Positions 57,501 through 64,000 of a stretch of DNA of 64,000 bases are shown here, one piece after another. The number at the start of each line of letters is the position of its first letter. Within the stretch, counting starts at the first letter, position 1. The stretch comes from Luscinia megarhynchos (Eukaryota > Chordata > Aves > Passeriformes > Turdidae): NCBI GenBank assembly GCA_034336665.1, contig CM067590.1, positions 5,740,459-5,804,458 of the forward strand, written 5' to 3'. The translations under genes were made by a program, and so were the position numbers. Under the pieces are notes generated by a model. That model did not search any database. It was not told where the DNA came from and worked only from the letters and a program-made list of their open reading frames with translations.

Positions 57501-60500
57501 AATATACTAATTTCCTAATATTTGCATGCAACCTATAGGAACTACTAAATTGCCATGTTTTATGGCTTTCTTATCTGTAACCCTTATCTCCAGGCCTTTC
57601 CTGCCAGGCTTGGGACAGGATGTCTGTTGCTTCTTTGGTATTTGTGGCATTTGGTATTATCTAAACTAAGGAAAAGGCCTCAAACCTTCACATAACTATT
57701 TTCAGTGTCTATGTCAAATACTGCCAACATCTTTATTTCATCTGTTTTTCCAGAACTACTTGCTAGGCACTCAAGATTTTGATATTACTTCCCCAACACA
57801 CAAGGGTGCACACCTATGCACAGGACAAAGGACCCCAGCACTTCCCATTTTGGTATCCATTGACCTTATTCAGCCAGTTTTCAGTCTGCCTCACTGCTCA
57901 TTTAGCTTGTACTTATCAGTTTCTCTGAGGATTTTATGGAGGATTGTCAGTGGAAAACCTTACTGAGTCTAGACAGACACTATTGCACAGCTCTTCCCCC
58001 ATCTCCCAAGGTTATCAGGTTGATAAAGAGCAACTTCCCATTTATAAATTCATGCTGACAACAATGTCAGTTTCAAGCAAGTACTTTGAATAAAGGGGTT
58101 TTTTTTGTCCCAAGCAGGTCCTAAGTGAGGACAAGGCTTGGTCTGCTTTTCCTGCTGTTTCCTGCAAACATGTTGCTCTCCTCTTTTTAAGGTGGGCCTG
58201 GGTTCTGCAAGATGCTTTAGGAATTGCTTTCTGTCTCTACATGTTGAAAACAATTCGTCTGCCTACATTTAAGGTATGAAAGTTAAAGAGAAGTTAAATT
58301 TAAGAAGAAAGTTAAAGAGAAGAAGTTCACATGTATGTGTTAGAACAGAGAAGTCACTTATAATGGAGTATATTGCCTTGGAAATGCACTTCTAGTTATA
58401 TGTAGCTTGGAAAAAGGGGATGCAATGAGTGTAATGAAGACCAATAAGTTGCATGTGATTGTTCTGTAGATTCTGTAGAGGGTTCACTAGTAAATCACAC
58501 ACTACCCATTTATTTGTGTATTTGGGTATTTTGTTGAGGGTTTTTTTTTTGGTTGTTTTGTTTTGAATGGTTTGATTTTGTTTTTCAAATTGACATACAA
58601 CTAGTGCATCAGTCTAGTGTTTTTTTCAAATCTTTCTGACCTTAGTCAGTATCCTAAGACAAAAATCAGCATTATTCATTCAGTTGTCCCTTAAGCAGGT
58701 GTTCAAACTCGTTTCAAATTATCTTCACCTCTAAGTTTGTATAGACGAGAGTAAAGGGGTGTATAGTATCACAAGCTATGCCTGGCATCCTCCAGATGTA
58801 GAGCTTCTTCATATATCCCAGCAAATTGAAATGGCTCCATTTCCAGATTTTACATTATAAAGAATTTTGGGCACTAACATGTAATTTTGTGTTTTAGAAT
58901 TACTTTTTCTTATATGGTGCATGCGAGACCCTTTAGGTTCCTTCATCTAAAATATTTAGGAATTGAGAGAAATACATGAGTTATTTGTTTTAGTCTTTGG
59001 TAGCTTTTTCTTTGAATGGCCTTCTAATTATTACTTCTTTGGTGTTTGCTAATGCATAGTGTGTAAATACCAAGTATCTTGTCTCTTCTTTCAGGGCTGT
59101 ACCTTACTCCTCCTGGTTCTTTTTGTGTATGATGTATTCTTTGTATTTATCACACCCTTTCTAACAAAGGTAAGTAAAGTGCTTCTCTATTGCCTGCTGC
59201 CCAAAGAGCAAAGTGTAATCACTTGTTTCTCTGTGTGTTCCTAAATGATCCCAGAGCTGCTGAATGAAATGCTGATTTACAGTTTTCCCATTTTTTTTCT
59301 TCAGACTGGGGAGAGTATAATGGTGGAGGTGGCTGCAGGCCCATCTGATTCTGCCACTCATGAAAAGGTACTGCATGTTGTCTGAAAATCTGGCACTAAC
59401 TTTCAACTATTGCACTTTTAACTTCTCTAAAATGCAAGACCACAAAGCTGAAATTAAGATGCCAGTCTGAAAAGAACTTAATGTGGGAATAAGTGCTCCT
59501 GAATATTTATTCTAGAGGGGCAAAACAGACTTGTAGTGGTTTGTCACACCAGCTTTGGGTTTCCTATAACTTTTTTTGACAGGGTTTCAGTATAAGAAAG
59601 CTGGTTAGCTCAGCTTCACATCTGTAAATATTAACTTGCTGCTAATTAAGCATAGGCATCTTTTCCTAAAGAGATAAAACATAATCAGTCTGTCTCTTCC
59701 CCCTCCTTCCCTTTTTTGACATTTGTTTTATGAAAAGCTGAGGCTATAGGTAAAGGAGAGAAACACAAATTGGAGACAGAAGAAAACAGAAGTCAGTGTT
59801 CAGTGGGTTTGCACCGTTGGACAGCAGCCAATTGCATGAACACCTTACAAGATGTGGCTGACTCAGGGAGGAAAGTATGTGAGATGCAGAGACAGTGAGA
59901 TAGAATGAGAAAAAAAAACAATTAGTCTGTAGGAAAACCTGGTTTTGTTAATTTAAGGATTAATTTGATCTATTTCAGCAATGAAAGCAGTAGTGTCACG
60001 TGGGAAAATAGCAAAGAAAATAGTTGTTTGCAGGACATGGATCAGTCCATACTAATGTCTTGACTTTTTTGTTTTCTCTTCTTTGGATTCGACTTTATAC
60101 ATAGAATGAGTTGTATAAAATAGTAATGAAAATATAAGCATATAAAATAATTTGGCACTAATAGAAGAAAAGAAAAAAGAAAGTTTCTTTAATGTACTAT
60201 AATAAAGAGAATACAGGTTTGCAATAGACTGTGGCATACATTGTGCCTCACATTGCAAATTATGTAATAAGTAGGAACACTGGGAGCAGGGAAGAATCTT
60301 TAAAGTGATTTGAGAAATGACTTTTTAACATTATTGGTGTCTTTGTCTTTTGGGACTTTCATTGCACCCAGGTGAATGAACTGTATAAATTATTTCTTGT
60401 GCATGTAGCAGCTTACCTCAAAATTGTACATACCTGCAGCTAAAGCAGAGTTGACACCCAATTGTATGTGAGGACTGAAATTAACATAGTATTTAGAAAG

Positions 60501-63500
60501 TATTTCATTGCTCCCATCTTAAATGCATTTTATTAGTTGCCAGAATATGTTAAAAGATACATTTGCTGTACTTTAAGCCTGCAGTTTGAGTTCAACAGGA
60601 GCAAGTTCTGGTAGGTAGTGTCACTGTCCCTTTCATAGACATGTGTCTCTCTGTTCCAAGCTGCCAATGGTCCTGAAAGTTCCACGGCTGAATTCCTCAC
60701 CACTGGCTCTCTGTGACAGGCCTTTTTCTCTCCTAGGATTTGGAGACATTTTAGTTCCAGGTATTGTTTAGCATGTTAAGAATTTTATGTGTTGCATTGT
60801 CATATTAGTTTATTCCTCTTGTACTCCTGCTTCAAGTGGTAGGTTTGATTTGATTACTATAAACCTGATAAATTTTCAAGTATAGGTTTTTTTGTGCACT
60901 GTTCACCTTTTCTACAAGAAAAATGCACATTTATCTTATGATTCAGTTTCATATGCAGTGATGTCAAGAAATGTATGGAAATTGCAGGAGTTGATTTAGC
61001 AACTGATTCTATACTATAAAGCATCTTTAATAGTGTGGTGATAATTATTTGTCCATTTGCACATGGTTTAAGTGCAGATGCCTGACCACTCAAAACTTCC
61101 TGTTAGCCACACTACATCCAGTGTCTCTATCACACCTTCTCTCAAACTGGATTTTAGATAGTATGTAGAACTATTCCTGGCATCACTGCAGGTGAAAGAA
61201 TTATGCACCTTCTGGCTTTCAGATTTCTTCTGAGAGATTATTTGTTTAGTTTCTTGTTATTTTGGGAAATACAAACTTTGCCATCCCCATTAGTCTCCCC
61301 CCTCCCCCCAGTCTGCAGCAGGCATAGTCATTAACCATAAAACTCTGCTGGCTTCAGTGCCAGCTTGAAGGGCTGAACTTACTCATGCTCTTACTGTGAT
61401 CACTGTATTTTTACAAATGTTTAGTAGGGATGGGATGACATTTTTATCTATGATCTGCAGTTTGTAGCTGTGTATTTTACTTTTGGAGTGCTTCCAATAC
61501 ATGGGGCTAGTGCCATCAGATAACTGGTTTGTAAATTGTGTGGCCTCCTGGATATGTTGTCATGGTGCTTAAACACAGGGTACCAAGGAAGTTTTTTGGG
61601 GAAAAAAATTCTTCAAAGTTCCTAGCTGGTTTGATGGTTTTGTTTTTCTCATGAAGTGCATGACTAGGTTGAAAGCATATTGTAATTATTCTTTCTTTTC
61701 CTAGGCTTACTGGTAGCCTATTGCCATAGATTTGATATTCAGGTGCAGTCATCCAGAGTCTATTTTGTAGCCTGCACAATAGGTATGTACCACAGTGCCA
61801 GCTGAGCACAAGACCTGCAGGAGTGGCTCCCTCCAAAAGCATGGCATCAGTCTTGCATGGCATCGTCTGGGGATTTAATCTTTTTCCTCCTTTTATTATT
61901 AAACAGAAATACTTAGCAAAGTGCTTTCAAGGCTAGATCTTCTATCACCAAACTAGCTGATGTTGCTTTTCTGAGCTGTTTTGTCTGCCATAGGTCAGGG
62001 GAGCTTCTTGTCACCATGGCTGCCAAGAGTCTCATCTACCCCTTGTAGTTACGTATCTTTTCGTGTGGATTCTTGATTCATGAATCTTTGAGTTGATTGT
62101 GCATAAGAATTCAGGTTCAGGGATATCATTCTGTGACTTTGTTCTTAATTTCTTAGAAAAGAAATTATTCTAAAAATCTACAATCTATGATGCAGGGAAT
62201 TTCGTTATGGTAACTGATTTAGAGATATCCTAGTCTTTTCTCTTTAATTTGTAAAATCCACAGAGTTATGTGCCATGAACTTAAATACTACTGATGAACA
62301 GGATCTGACAGATTCCTGTTGTCTTTCTTACAATGTACTCCTGCTAGCAAAGACTTCTAATGCTTGCAGCAATTTTCATGAGAAATTGTCATGAGCAACT
62401 TTTTTAGAAATTCTTTTGAAAAAATACCTAGGTTCATGGATACTTCTAGCAGGGGTAGAGAGATGCTTTTATTGATGTTGCAGATCATTGTCTCTCATAT
62501 ACAGTAAGACAAAGTTGTTGTCTTATCTGGTACTTTAAAAATGTGTTTGCAAAAATCAGAAAATGTATTGATTAAGAGTCAGCAGTGTGCTGCTGCAGCA
62601 CTGAGAATGAGCCACATGCAGGGCTGCATTAGCCAGGTGGAGTCAGCAGTTAGGAGAGGAGTGATTATTCCTCTCAGTTTGTCACTTAAGACTGAGTTCA
62701 CCAGGATCCCTGGTGCCAGACAGACATTGACATACTGGAGTGAATCCAGTGGAGCCCGTCAGGGTGGCAGAAGGCTGGAGCACAGGGTTGCAAAGAGAAG
62801 AGAAGGCAAAGAGGAGATTCTGCTGCTGTCCACAGCTACCTAATGGGAGACTGCAGAGACAACAGACACTTTTCCTACAGGTGTGCACATAAGATGGGAG
62901 GCAATGGACTTAAATCACAAGAAGAATCAATAAGAAATATTTTAATTAGATATAAGGAACTCTCAGTAATAACAGAACATACCCCCCCAGAAAGAATTTT
63001 CAAGAATTGTAAAGAGCTATTGATTATTCTAATCACATCCCTCTGAGATCATCAAGTCCAGCCAGTCCCCCACCTCTAACCATGTCCCCAGATGCCACAT
63101 CCACACATCTTTGAAATCCCTGCAGGGATAGGTACTCCACCACTGCTCTGGGCAGCTGTGCCAGGACTGGAAAACACTTCTGGGGAGGAAGGTCTGCTTA
63201 ATACCCAGTCTGAGCCTCCCCTGGCAGAACTTGAGGCCGTTTCCTCTCGTCCTGCCCCGTGTTCCCTGGGAGCCCACCTGGGTGTGCCCTCCTGTCAGGG
63301 AGCTGTAGAGAGTGAGAAGGTTCCTCCTGAGCCTCCTTTTCTCCAGGCTGAGCCCCCCCAGCTCCCTCAGCTGCTTCTCTCAGACCCTTCCCAGCTCTGT
63401 TCTCTTCTCTGGACAGCCACTCAATGTCTTTCTTGACCTGAAGAAAAATCTGGAATCTGGATCTGAAGAAAAAGTTGGGTTAGCTTCATTGTCTTGAAAA

Positions 63501-64000
63501 TGTAATTGAAAATAATTACATTATGAGATCGAAGCTGCTTCTCTTCTACTAAATAAATTTTGCCACATTTATGCAGAAATTAAATAGAAATAATAGTAAT
63601 TAAGTAGTATCATAATATAATAATAGTAATAAATTGTATAACCTAGAGCAGGCTTTTTTTTTTTTTTTTTTTAGCTGTGGGCAGGATAGTAAGAAACAGC
63701 CAAAGCCAACCCAAACAAGCAGTGCATTATAATGGTCAAAATATTTGTCTGTCTCTGCTGAATTCATAAATATAGTATGAGGCACAATATTTCATATATT
63801 TATTTTGCTTAAGGTAATGATTTAGTTGCCCAGTATGGACTAGGCCAATCACTCCACTTTCACGTGTTGTTATCAATGGAAAAACTGTAGTATTCCAGGT
63901 TTACATGGTATAAATAATGCTTCTCTCTAAAGATGTTTTAAATATTGCTTGAAAAGGTGCCAGTGAGAATGCTCCTTCATCCAATTGCTCAGTTGTGCTT
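42544..64000 (+). CDS. SPPL2B: Signal peptide peptidase-like 2B (SPPL2B), exons 1-13, continues past window
   Basis: GxGD intramembrane aspartyl protease of the endosomal, lysosomal and plasma membranes that cleaves type II membrane proteins such as TNF-alpha and Bri2. Exons: 42544-42591, 50434-50553, 52625-52808, 53463-53552, 53914-54053, 54871-55013, 55808-55904, 56059-56175, 58192-58273, 59095-59169, 59305-59367, 60661-60760, 61705-61782. All joins are GT-AG. About 445 codons are visible: signal peptide, lumenal PA domain (about 40-165), then membrane segments 1-7. Catalytic aspartates lie in the VYDVFF motif (Asp353) and the LLGFGDI motif (Asp415). The PAL motif and C-terminus are outside the window. 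Identity to SPPL2B, rather than SPPL2A, is supported by near-identical catalytic exons and by the LSM7 neighbour, as in human 19p13.3. Exon 3 carries a one-base insertion that breaks the frame; residue numbers assume it is corrected. Confidence 0.93.
46870..47035 (+). mobile_element. CR1 LINE, 3'-end fragment, sense on +
   Basis: Reads AACACTGGCACAGGTTGTCC, AGAGGGAGATGGGTGCCCCA, TCCCTGAAAGTGTTCAAGGC, CAGGTTGAATAGGGCTTATC and GGTCCCTTCCAACCCAAACC, ATTCTC: the end of CR1 ORF2 and 3' UTR. A short frame through it keeps the CR1 C-terminus pattern (APSLKVFKARL). Confidence 0.9.
49027..49076. repeat. CA/TG/TA compound microsatellite
   Basis: TATACATACATACACACATG, then TGTGTGTGTGTACATATATATATATATAA. 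About 50 bp of alternating purine-pyrimidine sequence in SPPL2B intron 1. Confidence 0.9.
50434..50553 (+). CDS. SPPL2B: SPPL2B exon 2 (residues 17-56)
   Basis: Acceptor CATTTTCAG, donor GCT/GTAAGT. Encodes the lumenal N-terminus with CEYGMVHVLSEKG, KDYCILFNSQWAHLPHDLGK, matching the conserved DYCILYNPQWAHLPHDL segment of the human protein. Confidence 0.95.
50554..52624 (+). other. SPPL2B intron 2 (2.1 kb)
   Basis: GT-AG intron; an (AT) run lies at about 52589-52600 close to the acceptor. Nothing else recognised. Confidence 0.65.
52625..52808 (+). CDS. SPPL2B: SPPL2B exon 3 (PA domain) with one-base frameshift
   Basis: Acceptor TTTTTTTCAG, donor CTG/GTAAGT. The first 16 codons read SLLQLQDQTASVLCSP in the expected frame; the next triplets are TTC TGA, a stop at 52676-52678. 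One base later the frame reads SDVPDGGFNNQIPMV and continues with RGNCTFYEKVRLAQ and GARGLLIVSRERL, the PA domain. The exon is 184 bases where 183 would keep frame into exon 4. The extra base is most simply a T at 52673 or 52674. Without correction the product stops after 73 residues. Confidence 0.93.
52809..53462 (+). other. SPPL2B intron 3 (654 bp)
   Basis: GT-AG intron, no further feature seen. Confidence 0.65.
53463..53552 (+). CDS. SPPL2B: SPPL2B exon 4 (residues 118-147)
   Basis: Acceptor TCTTTCAG, donor AAG/GTAAAC. Encodes VPPGGNRSQYEEIDIPVALL followed by SYTDMLDIGK, the end of the PA domain. NRS is a possible N-glycosylation site. Confidence 0.95.
53914..54053 (+). CDS. SPPL2B: SPPL2B exon 5 (first membrane segment, residues 148-193)
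   Basis: Encodes the end of the lumenal domain (MYAPNEPVLDYN) and membrane segment 1 (MVIIFVMAVGTVAIGGYWAG), then SRDVK. Donor splits the Lys194 codon (AA/GTGAGT). Confidence 0.96.
54054..54870 (+). other. SPPL2B intron 5 (817 bp)
   Basis: GT-AG intron, no further feature seen. Intron 4 (53553-53913, 361 bp) is likewise plain. Confidence 0.65.
54871..55013 (+). CDS. SPPL2B: SPPL2B exon 6 (residues 194-241)
   Basis: Encodes a cytosolic basic-acidic loop (RYMKHKRDDGAEKHDDETVD) and membrane segment 2 (VFVVMCCSMLVLLYFFYDHL). Donor TTAG/GTACTC, leaving one base of the Val242 codon. Confidence 0.96.
55014..55807 (+). other. SPPL2B intron 6 (794 bp)
   Basis: GT-AG intron, AT-rich, with no further feature seen. 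Confidence 0.65.
55808..55904 (+). CDS. SPPL2B: SPPL2B exon 7 (residues 242-273)
   Basis: Encodes membrane segment 3 (VYVIIGIFCLAASIGLYSCL) and SPFVRRFPLGKC. Acceptor CCCCTCAG, donor TGTAG/GTATGT. Confidence 0.95.
56059..56175 (+). CDS. SPPL2B: SPPL2B exon 8 (residues 274-312)
   Basis: Encodes RIPENNLPYFHKRPQVR and membrane segment 4 (MLLLAAFCISVSVIWGVF), then RNED. The donor CA/GTAAGT splits the Gln313 codon. Confidence 0.95.
56176..58191 (+). other. SPPL2B intron 8 (2 kb)
   Basis: GT-AG intron that contains the LTR-like element at 57248-57692. No other exon or gene recognised. Confidence 0.65.
57248..57692. mobile_element. Probable solo LTR in SPPL2B intron 8
   Basis: A 445-bp block that starts TGTGGGGGTATAG and ends CTTCACA, so its ends are near inverted (TGTG..GG and CC..CACA), as in a retroviral LTR. 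Inside are a purine-rich stretch (AGAGCAAGAGGGAGGAGAGA) and AT-rich sequence with AATAA-like motifs. No retroviral coding sequence flanks it and no clear target duplication is visible, so orientation and family remain open. Confidence 0.5.
58192..58273 (+). CDS. SPPL2B: SPPL2B exon 9 (residues 313-340)
   Basis: Encodes WAWVLQDALGIAFCLYMLKT IRLPTFK, membrane segment 5, one of the most conserved parts of the SPP family (QD-LGIAFC-LK--RLP). Donor AAG/GTATGA. Confidence 0.97.
58274..59094 (+). other. SPPL2B intron 9 (821 bp)
   Basis: GT-AG intron with a short T-rich run near 58540; nothing else seen. Confidence 0.65.
59095..59169 (+). CDS. SPPL2B: SPPL2B exon 10 (first catalytic Asp, residues 341-365)
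   Basis: Encodes GCTLLLLVLFVYDVFFVFIT and PFLTK. The YD pair carries the first active-site aspartate (Asp353) in membrane segment 6. Acceptor CTTTCAG, donor AAG/GTAAGT. Confidence 0.97.
59305..59367 (+). CDS. SPPL2B: SPPL2B exon 11 (residues 366-386)
   Basis: A 63-base exon encoding SIMVEVAAGPSDSATHEK and three residues before it: the loop between the two catalytic membrane segments. Acceptor TTTTCTTCAG, donor AAAAG/GTACTG. Confidence 0.95.
59368..60660 (+). other. SPPL2B intron 11 (1.3 kb)
   Basis: GT-AG intron; AT-rich, with no recognisable repeat or exon. Confidence 0.65.
60661..60760 (+). CDS. SPPL2B: SPPL2B exon 12 (GxGD motif, residues 387-419)
   Basis: Encodes LPMVLKVPRLNSSPLALCD and SLLGFGDILVP. 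GFGD holds the second active-site aspartate (Asp415) of GxGD proteases. Acceptor TTCCAAG, donor CCAG/GTATTG. Confidence 0.97.
60761..61704 (+). other. SPPL2B intron 12 (944 bp)
   Basis: GT-AG intron, no further feature seen. Confidence 0.65.
61705..61782 (+). CDS. SPPL2B: SPPL2B exon 13 (residues 420-445), last exon visible
   Basis: Encodes LLVAYCHRFDIQVQSSRVYF and VACTI, identical in pattern to human SPPL2B. Ends ATAG/GTATGT. The next exons (with the PAL motif) were not found before the right edge. Confidence 0.95.
63040..63435 (-). mobile_element. CR1 LINE, 3'-end fragment, sense on -
   Basis: Complement of the CR1 3' region: GATCATCAAGTCCAGCCAGT, CTTGAGGCCGTTTCCTCTCG, TCAGGGAGCTGTAGAGAGTG, GAGCCTCCTTTTCTCCAGGC, CCAGCTCCCTCAGC and CTTCTCTGGACAGCCACTCA then ATGTCTTTCTT. 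Among the better-preserved CR1 pieces in the window. Confidence 0.92.
63654..63673. repeat. T20 homopolymer
   Basis: Twenty consecutive T in SPPL2B intron 13, next to AT-rich TAATAGTAAT sequence. Confidence 0.95.

Larger units (their letters stand above)
61783..64000 (+). other. SPPL2B intron 13, beginning
   Basis: Starts GTATGT after exon 13. No exon matching the next conserved segment (AYGVGLL) was found, so the intron runs past the edge. It holds a CR1 fragment and a T20 run. Confidence 0.65.

Noticed and set aside
42544..61782. SPPL2B as a pseudogene
   Set aside because: Only one indel was seen in thirteen exons. All splice sites and both catalytic motifs are intact, so an assembly error or a recent allele is more likely.

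Overview
This is vertebrate, almost certainly avian, nuclear DNA. Four multi-exon protein-coding genes with GT-AG introns are present. Truncated CR1 retrotransposons are scattered through the introns and intergenic DNA, as is typical of birds. A tRNA-Ile-derived SINE with a CR1-like tail (28861-28982) resembles TguSINE1, which points to a songbird. The species cannot be fixed from sequence alone.

Layout. 1-12325: no recognisable exon, but a striking 1.9 kb G-rich minisatellite (785-2706). 12326-27578: CERS4-type ceramide synthase on the + strand, ten coding exons, 388 aa. 27579-31083: intergenic, with the SINE and a CR1. 31084-34866: a BTB-BACK-Kelch (KLHL family) gene on the - strand, three coding exons, 548 aa, whose orthologue I cannot name; its second intron is mostly two LTR arms in opposite orientation. 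34867-37512: mainly intergenic, including the likely LSM7 3' UTR. 37513-42340: LSM7 on the - strand, four coding exons, 103 aa, with a 1.5 kb CR1 in intron 3 and a 1 kb GC-rich minisatellite in intron 1. 42544 to beyond the right edge: SPPL2B on the + strand, thirteen coding exons visible, about 445 codons including both catalytic aspartates; the PAL motif and C-terminus lie outside.

Functions. CERS4 makes ceramides in the ER. The KLHL protein is probably a Cullin-3 substrate adaptor. LSM7 is a subunit of the Lsm1-7 and Lsm2-8 RNA-binding rings. SPPL2B is an intramembrane aspartyl protease. They form no single pathway. LSM7 and SPPL2B are divergent, with start codons 203 bp apart in a CpG island, so they probably share a bidirectional promoter.

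The main anomaly is a one-base insertion in SPPL2B exon 3 that breaks the frame in an otherwise clean gene: either an assembly error or a real lesion. Other points of interest are the two large minisatellites, the inverted LTR pair and the unassigned KLHL gene. I found no convincing new biological system.
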